NCBI RefSeq assembly: GCF_900699785.1 | Contig: NZ_LR535679.1 | Coordinates: 620,001 to 684,000, forward strand | From: Campylobacter showae | Lineage (GTDB): Bacteria; Campylobacterota; Campylobacteria; Campylobacterales; Campylobacteraceae | Direction of reading: 5' to 3' | DNA length: 64,000 bases | Shown here: piece after piece, positions 35,746 to 44,392 of the stretch | How positions within the stretch are numbered: the stretch's first letter is position 1 | Layout: each line of letters starts with the position of its first letter | Made by a program: the position numbers and the translations under genes | The notes under the pieces: generated by a model | Seen by the model: the letters and a program-made list of their open reading frames with translations, nothing else | The model's database searches: none | Told to the model about the DNA's origin: nothing

Positions 35746-37217
35746 ACTCCCATCATTATTTTGACGCCCTCATTGACTAGAGCGTAAAAGTTTTCTACGT
35801 GCCAAACGCCAAATATTATGATTAGCGCGCAAAGCAGGATAAGCGGTAAATTTTCTACTATGCTCATCTCTTTATTGTGAACGACCGCGGCTTTAGGCTC
35901 GCCGAAACTCGCCATGTTAAAGTGCGAGAAGTCCGCGATAAAGATGATCGCAAGAGCTATCGCAAATAGCGCGGTGCTAAAATATTGACCGCTGTTTATA
36001 GCGCCGACGAATACGTTATATTCGCTGACGAATATTGCAAACGCAGGAACGCCTACTAGCGAACAAACCGCTGCGCCGAACATCATCGTAGTTATCGGAG
36101 CTATCTTGACCATGCCGCCCATTTTAGTCATATCTTTGTGGCCGTAAATTCTAGCGATGTTGCCGGTTGAGCAAAACGCAAGAGCTTTTGTAAAGCTGTG
36201 AGCTAAGCAGTGGAAAATCGCCGCAAATAGCCCCAAAGGTCCGCCCACTCCCAATGCAAAGGCGATAACGCCCATATGCACGATAGAGTGGTAGGCAAAC
36301 ATCCTTTTTACGTCGTGTTGTCTAACGAGGAATATACCTCCGACGAATAGAGTAATAAGGCCTGAGATTATCATCACGCTTTGAACGAACTCCATGCCCG
36401 TAGCTTGAGCCGCGATAGCGTAATATCTAAAAAGAGCTAGCATCGCGCACTTTAGCAAAACGCCTGAAAGCAGAGCCGAAATCGGCGCAGGGCCTTGGGC
36501 GTGAACGTCCGGAAGCCAAGTATGCGTAGGAGCAAGGCCGGCTTTCGTACCAAAACCGATAAGTGCAAAGACGAATATTAGCTTTGCGACGTCAGGGCTC
36601 AAATTTTTAGCGTTTGCCATTATGCCGGTCCATAGCATCGCAGTTTCGCCGTCTTTTATCTCCGCAAAGGTCGCAGAGTAAAGAAGCACGGTCGCATAAA
36701 GCGCGAACGCTAGGCCGATAGAGCAAAGGACTATGTATTTATAGCCGCTCTCGGTTGATTTTTGATCTTTTAGGATCGCGACTAGGAACACCGATGAAAG
36801 CGTAGTAGCCTCGATCGCAGCCCACATAAACGCGACGTTGTTACAGACGACGCTTAAAGTCATCGTAAAGATAAATACGTGGCTAAGCGCGTAGTATTTT
36901 TTGAGCGCGTCTAAATTTATATGGCCCTCTTCGAGCTCCCATTTCATATAGTGAGTCGCGTACAAATTTACCAAAAATCCCGTAACCGCGATAAGCACTA
37001 AAAACACGCAGCCAAGGCTGTCTAAAAACAAAAATTTATCATGCGCGTAAAAAGTACCGCCCATTAAAACCTTGCTTACGTTAAATAGCAACGCCAAAGA
37101 CGTAACGGCGCTAACTGCTACGTGAAGCAAACTCAAAGTCGCGTAATTTTTCGGAGAGAAAAATAGCAGTATCGCTCCAAGAAGCGGTAAAATTAATATC
37201 AAAGTTAAACTATCCAT
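35742..37217 (-). CDS. hyfF: Hydrogenase-4 membrane subunit HyfF (antiporter-like)
   Basis: A membrane subunit of the NuoL/M/N-MrpA/D antiporter family, expected to pump or conduct H+ or Na+. The 491 residues form about 14 helices. Conserved charged positions appear in MWAAIEATTLSSVFLVAI (Glu in TM5) and FGTKAGLAPTHTWLPDVHAQGP (Lys then the broken TM7). Another is the FAYHSIVHMG segment. It overlaps hyfG by 4 bases and follows hyfE by 2 bases. Confidence 0.93.
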   Translation of the reverse strand: MDSLTLILILPLLGAILLFFSPKNYATLSLLHVAVSAVTSLALLFNVSKVLMGGTFYAHDKFLFLDSLGCVFLVLIAVTGFLVNLYATHYMKWELEEGHINLDALKKYYALSHVFIFTMTLSVVCNNVAFMWAAIEATTLSSVFLVAILKDQKSTESGYKYIVLCSIGLAFALYATVLLYSATFAEIKDGETAMLWTGIMANAKNLSPDVAKLIFVFALIGFGTKAGLAPTHTWLPDVHAQGPAPISALLSGVLLKCAMLALFRYYAIAAQATGMEFVQSVMIISGLITLFVGGIFLVRQHDVKRMFAYHSIVHMGVIAFALGVGGPLGLFAAIFHCLAHSFTKALAFCSTGNIARIYGHKDMTKMGGMVKIAPITTMMFGAAVCSLVGVPAFAIFVSEYNVFVGAINSGQYFSTALFAIALAIIFIADFSHFNMASFGEPKAAVVHNKEMSIVENLPLILLCALIIIFGVWHVENFYALVNEGVKIMMGV

Positions 37218-37219
37218 CT

Positions 37220-37876
37220 CTATCCCCTTAAATTCGTAGCCTTAGACGTATCAAGGCTGCCGTATGCTTTATAAAATCTAATCGCAAGAACGCTCATGAT
37301 GATAACGGCGAAAATCGCGTCCGTTAAGATACCAAGCTCGACAAGCTCGTTTGAGTTGTAAGCCATGAGCGCTAGGCTTAGATGTATGCCGTTTTCAAAA
37401 AGGCAGTAGGCTAAAATTTGCTTGATAAAAGAGTTTCTAAGCATAAAGCCAAAAACTCCCATCATAAACACGCAAACCGCCGCTAGTAGCATTATTTTTT
37501 CTTGGATTAGCGAAAATTGAAGAAATATCGGGTTGATACTCATCGCTAAAGCTAGAGAAAATCCCATCGCTATAACAGGGCTTACGAAAAAGCCGCCCAC
37601 CGGCTCATCCTCGCTAACGACGTTAAGCTTTTTAATCAACCAAAGCAAGATCGCCGGTACGAATAAAACCTTCGTAAAAAACGCCACTACCGCCCACATG
37701 GATAGCTGCGACGCGTTAAATTTAGACGCCAACATAGAAAATATACCGACTAAAAGTAGCGTCTCTATCGCATAAACGATGACGGATAGCTTTAGGTTAC
37801 GTAACCCAAATACCGCCAAAGACGTTACTATCATGCCGATAGCTAATGCGTCTAACATAGTCATATCTGCATTCAT
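37220..37876 (-). CDS. hyfE: Hydrogenase-4 membrane subunit HyfE (NuoK-like)
   Basis: A 218-residue, mostly hydrophobic protein with about seven helices, related to NuoK/MnhC. Landmarks are LKLSVIVYAIETLLLVGIF near the N-terminus and ILAYCLFENGIHLSLALMAYN (Glu within helix, as in NuoK). It lies between hyfC and hyfF with gaps of 1-2 bases. Presence of HyfE and HyfF distinguishes this from the smaller Hyc complex. Confidence 0.9.
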   Translation of the reverse strand: MNADMTMLDALAIGMIVTSLAVFGLRNLKLSVIVYAIETLLLVGIFSMLASKFNASQLSMWAVVAFFTKVLFVPAILLWLIKKLNVVSEDEPVGGFFVSPVIAMGFSLALAMSINPIFLQFSLIQEKIMLLAAVCVFMMGVFGFMLRNSFIKQILAYCLFENGIHLSLALMAYNSNELVELGILTDAIFAVIIMSVLAIRFYKAYGSLDTSKATNLRG

Positions 37877-37877
37877 C

Positions 37878-38807
37878 TCACACCCCCACGACGTAAAGCG
37901 TCAAAGCCACGAAAGATATGGCTAGAGCGGCTACCGCGTTTTTACGCAAGGACGAAGTCATTCTAAACCTCGGTCCGAAGTTGTCTATAAACACGGCCGC
38001 TACGTAAAACACTCCCGCCTTTAAAACGAAAATTATAACGGCTAGGAAAGGATTGCTAAAATTCCACGGCTCGAAAATCGCGAGGAAAAGTCCGATCATC
38101 GCAAATTGTTTTAAGATAAGCGAAGCTTGAACTAGGCCTAAATCAGAGCCCGCGTATTCGCCTAGCAAGCCTTCTTGCAACTCTTGCTCGGCTTCTGCTA
38201 GGTCAAAAGGCTTTCTGCCCGTTTCAACGTATATGCACCACAAAAACGCTATCGAAGCGACCGCAAAGCTTGGGATCTGATATCCGATCTGGCCGCTTTT
38301 TACCATTGATTGGATTTCTACTAAATTTGACGTTCCGGCTGCAAGCATAACGACGATTAGGCACATTATCATCACGGGCTCTACGTAGACGGCTAGCATC
38401 TGCTCTCTACCGCCGCCCGTTGCCGCAAACGGGTTGCCGCTATCCATAGAAGCAGCGCCGAAAACAAAGCGAAGTAGCGCGCCTAGGTAAAGAATCACGA
38501 ATATATCGGAATATGCTCCAAAAATCGTGCTTTTACTATAAGTAATAGGAATAGCCGCTAGTATCGCCGCCGAAGTAGCAAACAAGAAAAACGGAGCCTG
38601 CCTAAATACCCAGTGAGAGCATGCGGGCACGGTTCTACCGCGTCTAAATAGCTTTATGATGTCGCGATACGTCTGGAAGAAATCGCTGCCTTGTTTTGAT
38701 TGCAGTTTGGCTCTTAGTTTCCTAGCCATACCGTCAAACAAGGGCGCAACCAAGACGATGACGACTACTTGAAATATCATCAAAAGTATAGTCTGTAAAA
38801 TTTCCAT
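37878..38807 (-). CDS. hyfC: Hydrogenase-4 membrane subunit HyfC (NuoH-like)
   Basis: The membrane arm subunit that contacts the soluble hydrogenase domain. The 309 residues have eight or so helices. Family motifs include ARKLRAKLQSKQGSDFFQTYRDIIKL, PACSHWVFRQAPFFLF and the acidic loop RKPFDLAEAEQELQEG, typical of NuoH/HycD. It is separated from hyfB by 10 bases and from hyfE by 1 base. Confidence 0.93.
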   Translation of the reverse strand: MEILQTILLMIFQVVVIVLVAPLFDGMARKLRAKLQSKQGSDFFQTYRDIIKLFRRGRTVPACSHWVFRQAPFFLFATSAAILAAIPITYSKSTIFGAYSDIFVILYLGALLRFVFGAASMDSGNPFAATGGGREQMLAVYVEPVMIMCLIVVMLAAGTSNLVEIQSMVKSGQIGYQIPSFAVASIAFLWCIYVETGRKPFDLAEAEQELQEGLLGEYAGSDLGLVQASLILKQFAMIGLFLAIFEPWNFSNPFLAVIIFVLKAGVFYVAAVFIDNFGPRFRMTSSLRKNAVAALAISFVALTLYVVGV

Positions 38808-38817
38808 CTCACGCCCC

Positions 38818-40785
38818 CTATATCAAAAAGTAGCTAACCGCTAGTATCGCGCAAAGATATATTAGGATATATAGCGCGTAAACGTTGGTGTAGCCGCTTT
38901 GCATTATGCCTATTTTATCGGCGACCTTTTCGGTAAATTTAATTACCGGCTCGTAAAATAGCCCCCACCAGATATCTTTTGGATGGTTGTGATACTCGAC
39001 CGGGTTAAAATAGCCTTTAGTCACGACTTTTCTCTCGCCTTTAAACAGCCAGTTCATTATGCGTCTTAGATCGCCCGTGAAAGGGCCGCCCGTCATTTGC
39101 ATGCGAGAGCTGTATTTAAATCCGCAAGCCCAAGGATCGGTCTCGCGAGGTTTCTCGCGGTTTGCTTTCATCACGGCTAAAATCGCAAAAGGCAAAACCA
39201 TAGTAGAACACAAAATAATGGCTATAAGCGGAGTTGAAACCACACTGCCTAAATTTGAGGTTAAATTTATACCGTGGCTAGCTACGTAACCGCCTGCGCC
39301 GCCTATGGAATTTACGGCCGTTTGGATGTAACCGACGACTACGTTAGCTCCGATACCAAAGCCTATACAGCCGATCATTAGCACTATCATGCCAAGCACC
39401 ATAAATATCGGGCTTTCTTTGGCGTTTTCCCAAATTTTCTGATCTCTTGGAGTTCCCGCAAAGATTACGGCATAAAGCTTAAGGTGCATGCCGACTAACA
39501 CGCCCGTAAGCGCTAGCGCGACGACTGAAAGCGTAAATGCGTATCTAGTAAAGATGCCATGCTCTAGCGCGCCTTGAAGCATACCTTGATAGGTAAACCA
39601 CTCTGATACGAAGCCGTTAACGGGAGGAAGCGCCGCGATACCCATGATACCGATAAACATACCAACGGAAGTCCAAGGCATCTTTTTAGCTAGGCCGCCT
39701 AGCACGTCCATATCGCGAGTGTGCGTAGCGTGCAAAACCGAACCCGCGCAAAGAAACAATAGTCCTTTAAATATCGCGTGGTTAACCACGTGATAGCATC
39801 CGGCTAAAAATCCGATTGCGGCAAGAGTCGTATTTCCCGCAGCTAGTCCGTACAAACCTGTACCAAGACCGAGCAAGATAATGCCGATGTTTTCAACAGA
39901 GTGATAGGCAAGAAGCGCCTTGTAGTCGTGCTGACAAAGAGCGTAAAGAACGCCAAAAAGCGAGCTAGCCGCGCCCAAAATCAAAACGGTCAAGCCAAAG
40001 TAAATGCTTAAAGGCAAGAAAAGCGTAAATTTAACTAGAGTAAATAGTGCAACCTTTATCATTACGCCGCTCATTAAAGCAGAGACGTTTGAAGGAGCGG
40101 CCGGGTGAGCCATCGGTAGCCATACGTGAAACGGCCACATACCCGCCTTGCTGCCAAAACCGACCAAAAACAGTATAAACACCACGACGCTAGCCGCAGT
40201 CGGCATATTTAGGTGGGCAAATTTGCTAAACTCGGCGCTGCCGGCGTAGTGAGCCATTATTAGCAGTCCGCAAGTGATGCAAAACGCGCCGACTTGAGCG
40301 ATGCCAAGATACACCATTACCGCTTTTAGCGTGCCTTTGCCGTCGTTTACGAGGATGAGGAAAGACGAGATAAGCGTCATAAGCTCCCACAAAACGACGA
40401 AGCAAAATACGTTATTTGCGCTGATGACTAGAAGCATCGAAAGGATGAAAAGGTTAAACAAACAGGCAAAAACGCCTACGCTTGCTTTTTTTATGTATTC
40501 CTCCGCATAGCTCATACCGTAGACGCTGCTGGCAAAGCCGATAAAGACGACTACGAAGCTAAAGAAATTTCCAAGCGGAGTTAGCTCAAATTTAGGCGCG
40601 TATAAAAAATCGCCGCCAAGAGCGAAGCCCTGTATCGTCCCCATATGCGCCACAAAGTAGCAAAGCGCGTAAAAGCAGCTGATCGCGCTTAATCCAAAGC
40701 CGATTTTTACGGCTGATTTTTGAGCGCCGTAGAGCAGGATGCTAACGGCGGCGCTAACTAAGAAAAGCAGATACACGCCTACCAT
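38818..40785 (-). CDS. hyfB: Hydrogenase-4 membrane subunit HyfB (antiporter-like)
   Basis: A 655-residue NuoL/HycC-type membrane protein with about 16 helices and a long C-terminal extension. Proton-antiporter motifs are VVLWELMTLISSFLILV (Glu), GFGSKAGMWPFHVWLPMAHP (Lys and broken helix) and KALLAYHSVENIGIILLGLG. The soluble-exposed C-terminal part reads PWACGFKYSSRMQMT and WWGLFYEPVIKFTEKVADK. It overlaps hyfA by 7 bases. Together with HyfF it may provide two ion-translocation units. Confidence 0.94.
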   Translation of the reverse strand: MVGVYLLFLVSAAVSILLYGAQKSAVKIGFGLSAISCFYALCYFVAHMGTIQGFALGGDFLYAPKFELTPLGNFFSFVVVFIGFASSVYGMSYAEEYIKKASVGVFACLFNLFILSMLLVISANNVFCFVVLWELMTLISSFLILVNDGKGTLKAVMVYLGIAQVGAFCITCGLLIMAHYAGSAEFSKFAHLNMPTAASVVVFILFLVGFGSKAGMWPFHVWLPMAHPAAPSNVSALMSGVMIKVALFTLVKFTLFLPLSIYFGLTVLILGAASSLFGVLYALCQHDYKALLAYHSVENIGIILLGLGTGLYGLAAGNTTLAAIGFLAGCYHVVNHAIFKGLLFLCAGSVLHATHTRDMDVLGGLAKKMPWTSVGMFIGIMGIAALPPVNGFVSEWFTYQGMLQGALEHGIFTRYAFTLSVVALALTGVLVGMHLKLYAVIFAGTPRDQKIWENAKESPIFMVLGMIVLMIGCIGFGIGANVVVGYIQTAVNSIGGAGGYVASHGINLTSNLGSVVSTPLIAIILCSTMVLPFAILAVMKANREKPRETDPWACGFKYSSRMQMTGGPFTGDLRRIMNWLFKGERKVVTKGYFNPVEYHNHPKDIWWGLFYEPVIKFTEKVADKIGIMQSGYTNVYALYILIYLCAILAVSYFLI

Positions 40786-41525
40786 CTCGCACCCCCTTTT
40801 GCGCCGCTATTTTCGTCGTTCATAGCGCGCGAATTTGACGCCGCTTGCTCTCTTGCCTGCTCGCTAGGAGTTTTGTCAAGCTCCTTGATGACGATGACGT
40901 CGCCCTCCGCATCTACGTCCTGAGCGCCGATATCGGCTAAAACATGAGGCTCTTTTAAATTTCCACTTCCGCGTAAAATTTTATCGACGAAAGCCTGAGC
41001 TGCCTCTTGTTCGATCTTGTTGCCAAGCTTGTGATGGCTGTGCAAAGGATCGACCATTATGATAGCGCTGGTCGGACAAACCTCGACGCACGCAGGGCCG
41101 TTTTCGCGTCCAAAGCACATATCGCACTTTATCGCGGTGTTTTTCGCGCCCGCCTGGCTCTCGATTTCGAGGTAGTACTTAGGCTCTACCGCGTAATTAA
41201 CCGACGGCATGAGCTCGGCACTTGAGCTTATCGCGCCGTAAGGGCAAGCGATAGTGCAGAGTTTGCAGCCTATACAAATCTCTTCGTGAAGCTCGATGCA
41301 GTTATCGTCAAACCTGAGTGCCCCGGTAGGACATACGTTCGCGCAAGGACCGTCATCGCACTGGCGACACTGCGTCGGCATGACGCCTTTTGCTTGACGT
41401 AGCACTGTTAGTCTAGCTTTTGAAAGCTTACCGCGCTCGTAAGCGCTACGAAAACAGGCCGCCATGCAAGTAGCGCAACCGATACAACGTTTGTAATCGG
41501 CGATCACAAATTTATGTTGTTTCAT
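40779..41525 (-). CDS. hyfA: Four-cluster ferredoxin subunit HyfA (HycB-like)
   Basis: An electron-transfer subunit that in E. coli links formate dehydrogenase H to the hydrogenase. The 248 residues carry Cys motifs for four [4Fe-4S] clusters: CIGCATCMAAC near the N-terminus, CRQCDDGPCANVCP, CIGCKLCTIACP and CDMCFGRENGPACVEVCP. The final ~80 residues are an acidic, low-complexity tail not needed for clusters. It is the first gene of the operon. AGGAG precedes the ATG. No formate dehydrogenase gene is adjacent. Confidence 0.92.
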   Translation of the reverse strand: MKQHKFVIADYKRCIGCATCMAACFRSAYERGKLSKARLTVLRQAKGVMPTQCRQCDDGPCANVCPTGALRFDDNCIELHEEICIGCKLCTIACPYGAISSSAELMPSVNYAVEPKYYLEIESQAGAKNTAIKCDMCFGRENGPACVEVCPTSAIIMVDPLHSHHKLGNKIEQEAAQAFVDKILRGSGNLKEPHVLADIGAQDVDAEGDVIVIKELDKTPSEQAREQAASNSRAMNDENSGAKGGARW

Positions 41526-41878
41526 AAATTCTCCTTTCTACTTGTTTTACGATTCTTGATTTCTCTTAAATCTTGAGCTAATTGTATTACTTTTAGAAAT
41601 TTATTTCCGTCATTTAGCTGACGAATTTTATATTTTTTATATTAATTTTTATGAATTATTTATTTTTAAGCTTATCTTTAAATTTGCGGTAAAGTAGGCA
41701 CTTTATTAAACTTATGCAAATATAAAAATATTACGCATAGGCTATCTAATGCACTAAAAAGAGTGTTTTAGTCCTATAATACCTCAGAAAGCTTAAGGCA
41801 AAATTTAATCTCATCGTTTCAAATTTGACGGAATACTTTTTGCTAAAACTCGCCGTTAGTAATATAAAAAGGATAAAA
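41526..41878. other. Divergent promoter region between hyfA and the 41879 gene
   Basis: An AT-rich divergent region. On the plus strand, TATAAT at 41775-41780 lies about 100 bases before the small gene. A 7-bp inverted repeat ACTAAAA/TTTTAGT (41753-41772) overlaps the spacer upstream of the -10 and could be an operator. On the minus strand, TACAAT near 41600 is a possible -10 for the hyf operon. I see no clear sigma-54 site. Confidence 0.4.
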
Positions 41879-42298
41879 ATGCAGATCAAAAACGGCGCCT
41901 CAAACGAGATTTTAAAGACCTTAGCAAACCGAGTCGCCCAGGGTCAAAAAGGCGATAAATTTTTAGGAGGCTCTACGCTTGCGGCGGCAAATTTGACGGA
42001 TTTTGCAAATATGGTAGATAAATTTAACGAAAAAGCAAGTTCAAGCAGTGCGACGGATAAATTTGACGCGGATAAATTTCACGGCGGCGAGGCGGGCTCG
42101 TTTTTACTAAATTTAGCCCGCGACGAAAACGAAGCGCAAATCTACTCCAAACTAGAACGCGAAGCCAAAGAAGCCGCGAAAATGTTTAAGAAATTTGATT
42201 TTATGCAGATGATGACGAAGCTAGAGATGGGCAGCCTAAAAGACGGCGAGCGAGCGGAAATTTTTGCTAAGATGAACAAGATCGCGAGGGAGATTTGA
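41879..42298 (+). CDS. Hypothetical protein (139 residues)
   Basis: From the ATG at 41879 (after AAGGATAAAA) the protein has 139 residues. An 18-residue longer form from 41825 lacks a ribosome site. It is soluble, Lys/Ala-rich and mostly helical. It has a central low-complexity Ser/Asp/Lys stretch (DKFDADKFHGGE) and a C-terminal MQMMTKLEMGSLKDGERAEIF that looks like a folded helical end. I do not recognise the family. It is divergent from hyfA. Confidence 0.65.
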   Translation: MQIKNGASNEILKTLANRVAQGQKGDKFLGGSTLAAANLTDFANMVDKFNEKASSSSATDKFDADKFHGGEAGSFLLNLARDENEAQIYSKLEREAKEAAKMFKKFDFMQMMTKLEMGSLKDGERAEIFAKMNKIAREI

Positions 42299-42411
42299 GT
42301 TTATTTTTATTTCGCGCACGGAGTTAAGTTTGTACATTTGACGCGCTCTCGTAATTGAACTCAAAATTTTGCTAAAATTCGGGTAAATTTAGCGGGTAAC
42401 GGGAGTAAAAT

Positions 42412-43209
42412 TTGAATACGGCAAACAAACAAACCTCAAATTTAAACGACGATCCTCAAAGCTCAAATTTGGCAAATTTGGACTCGGGCAAATTTGCGAG
42501 AGATTACGACAAAGAGCCGATAGTTATCAAAAACTACGAGGAAGCGTATCAGGTTTTATTAGTGATTGTGCCGCTTATAATCGGGCTATATGGCGCACTT
42601 ATTTTAAATAGCAATTACGACTATGATGACAGTATAGGCGATACTCTTGGCTCATGCGCACTTATGCTTTTATTGATACTATTTTTTGTGTTATTGGAAT
42701 TTATCGGCTATAAAAAAGAACAACCCATTTTAAAGATAAAAAATAGCAGTATAGAATTTTACGAAAAAGGCAAAAGAGTATTCGTATCAAAACGCGACGA
42801 CTTAAGGAAGTTTATTTATAAACCATTTTTTTCCGGCAGTAATAGGCCTAGGAGTTGGATATATTTGCTTGCCATAACTCCCCCAGCTTTTTACTTTATT
42901 TACATTATGACGTTATCTTCGTATGTTACACATATTGCTCTTTGTATTGCGGTGTTTGGTCTTATCGGAAATTTCTTGACCAAGTTTTTATTCTGCCTTA
43001 TCTTAGGCGGAAGGAATGCTAAATTTTCATCTTTTTTAGTTATTTGTATAGACGAGCCGCACAATAAACCCGGCAGTTTTTGGGGTGTGCCGCACGGTAA
43101 TTATTTTACGATCACGATAGTCGATAAAGAGACGTATAGGGAAGTAAAAGGATACTTTTTATCCAAACACGGCGTAAATATCGATGAGATAGATAAAGTT
43201 TATTTTTAA
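42412..43209 (+). CDS. Hypothetical membrane protein (265 residues)
   Basis: The start is TTG at 42412 preceded by GGGAG. A ~45-residue polar N-terminus (Asn/Ser/Asp-rich) is followed by two hydrophobic helices (YQVLLVIVPLIIGLYGALIL and CALMLLLILFFVLLEFIGY). Next come a cytoplasmic loop, two more helices (IYLLAITPPAFYFIYIMTL and ALCIAVFGLIGNFLTKFLF) and a C-terminal soluble part ending DEIDKVYF. This resembles small membrane proteins encoded near toxin-immunity or mobile regions, but I cannot name a family. The gene is more AT-rich than its neighbours (e.g. around 42660-43010), a hint of recent acquisition. Confidence 0.7.
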   Translation: MNTANKQTSNLNDDPQSSNLANLDSGKFARDYDKEPIVIKNYEEAYQVLLVIVPLIIGLYGALILNSNYDYDDSIGDTLGSCALMLLLILFFVLLEFIGYKKEQPILKIKNSSIEFYEKGKRVFVSKRDDLRKFIYKPFFSGSNRPRSWIYLLAITPPAFYFIYIMTLSSYVTHIALCIAVFGLIGNFLTKFLFCLILGGRNAKFSSFLVICIDEPHNKPGSFWGVPHGNYFTITIVDKETYREVKGYFLSKHGVNIDEIDKVYF

Positions 43210-43721
43210 AACGCGTGCCGTACGGAAGCTAAATTTTACTTTGCTCCGCGACATCCTTATAGGTCGGCCATACGTAGAGCGGCTAAATTTAATCCAAACA
43301 ATGCACTCCAAAAGTCGCTCAAATTTAGCTGCAAAATTTATCGCCGTAAAGATCGCCGTTATGCGGGCTAAATTTATGCCCGAGCGCAAAAAAATCAGAG
43401 TCGCATAAAGTAAAATTTGAGCCCAAGCTACAAGCCTCACAAGCAAATTTGAACCCAGCAAATTAACCTCTTGTCGCTACTAAATTTAATCAAAAATGCC
43501 GCATTTTCTCGTAAATTTGCCGGCCCTACTTAAGCTTTGAATTTAAATCAAAAAACTCGCCGTGTTATTAGTGCCAAAATCGCAAGCAAAGCGGATAAAT
43601 TTGCGCAAAATAAAGCTCCTTTTCCGCATCTACTCAAATTTATCGCCGCACAAGGCCGACTCCGCCCAAAATCCTCAAAAAAACAAACCTAAAAAGCTCG
43701 CGCCGCAAAAGCAGCCGAATT
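43210..43721. other. Intergenic region without recognisable gene
   Basis: About 510 bases, AT-rich, with many AAATTT words and small inverted repeats but no convincing coding frame on either strand. A 100-codon minus-strand frame (43159-43461) overlaps the end of the upstream gene and has an implausible composition. Confidence 0.4.
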
Positions 43722-44314
43722 TCACTTCAAATTTTGCTTCTCGTACGCCTTTTTCCAGGCCTTGTTATTGTATTCGATATTTTGCGCGTCAAAGTCGTCT
43801 TTGCCGATTTTGCAGGTCTTGGCGTAGTATTTCGCCGCAGTGGCTAGCTCGCCCGCCTACTCGTAGTGCTCGGCTAGATTTACGCAACCGCCGAAGGCCC
43901 CGCTATCACAGGCTTTTTGTAAGAAATTTAGCCCCTTTTGCACGTCCTCGGCAATGCCAGCGTGTTCGAGGTACATCACGCCCAAATTTGAGCAGGCAAA
44001 CTTCCCTGCGCCAGCGCAGACTCGCTCGAAAAGCTCGGCAGCTTTGGCGAAATTTTCGTCCGTACCCTGCCCGCTAGCGTGCATCAGACCAAGGTTTGCG
44101 CAGGCCGCCAAAACACCGCCGTCGCAGGCTTTTTGGTTAAATTTAACGCCTTTTCGTAGTCTACCACCTCGCCCTCAAGGCCGTTTTGGTAAATCTTACC
44201 CAAATCCGCGCAAGCGCCCATATCGACTTTTTAACAATCAATCTGCGCGTTTTGCGTGATCTTGCTCGCAAACGCCGCACTAAAAAAAGCTAAAATCAAG
44301 ATAAATTTCCTCAT
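43722..44314 (-). pseudogene. Decayed secreted Sel1-repeat gene
   Basis: A normal start with signal peptide ([19 protein letters not shown]) at 44314 follows an AGGAG site. A stop codon interrupts at codon 28 (44231-44233), after the Cys of IDC. A frame change near 44140 is followed by intact Sel1 repeats (CDGGVLAACANLG, GKFACSNLGVMY, CDSGAFGGCVNLAEHYE), then another stop at 43857-43859. Readable residues continue in that frame to a final stop at 43722. With three lesions it is a dead paralogue of the gene at 27777-28346. It is divergent from mnmG. Confidence 0.8.
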
Positions 44315-44392
44315 ATTTTCTCCTTAAATTTTTGTATATTTTATCTGTTTTTTGATAAAATCGCGAATTTTAAGGACAAGGAAAATTTGAAT

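Noticed and set aside
41526..41824. Sigma-54 promoter for the hyf operon
   Set aside because: E. coli hyf uses sigma-54, but no convincing GG-N10-GC pair at the right place was found.
43562..44077. 171-codon plus-strand frame
   Set aside because: Arg/Pro-rich composition, and it overlaps the recognisable Sel1 remnant on the other strand.
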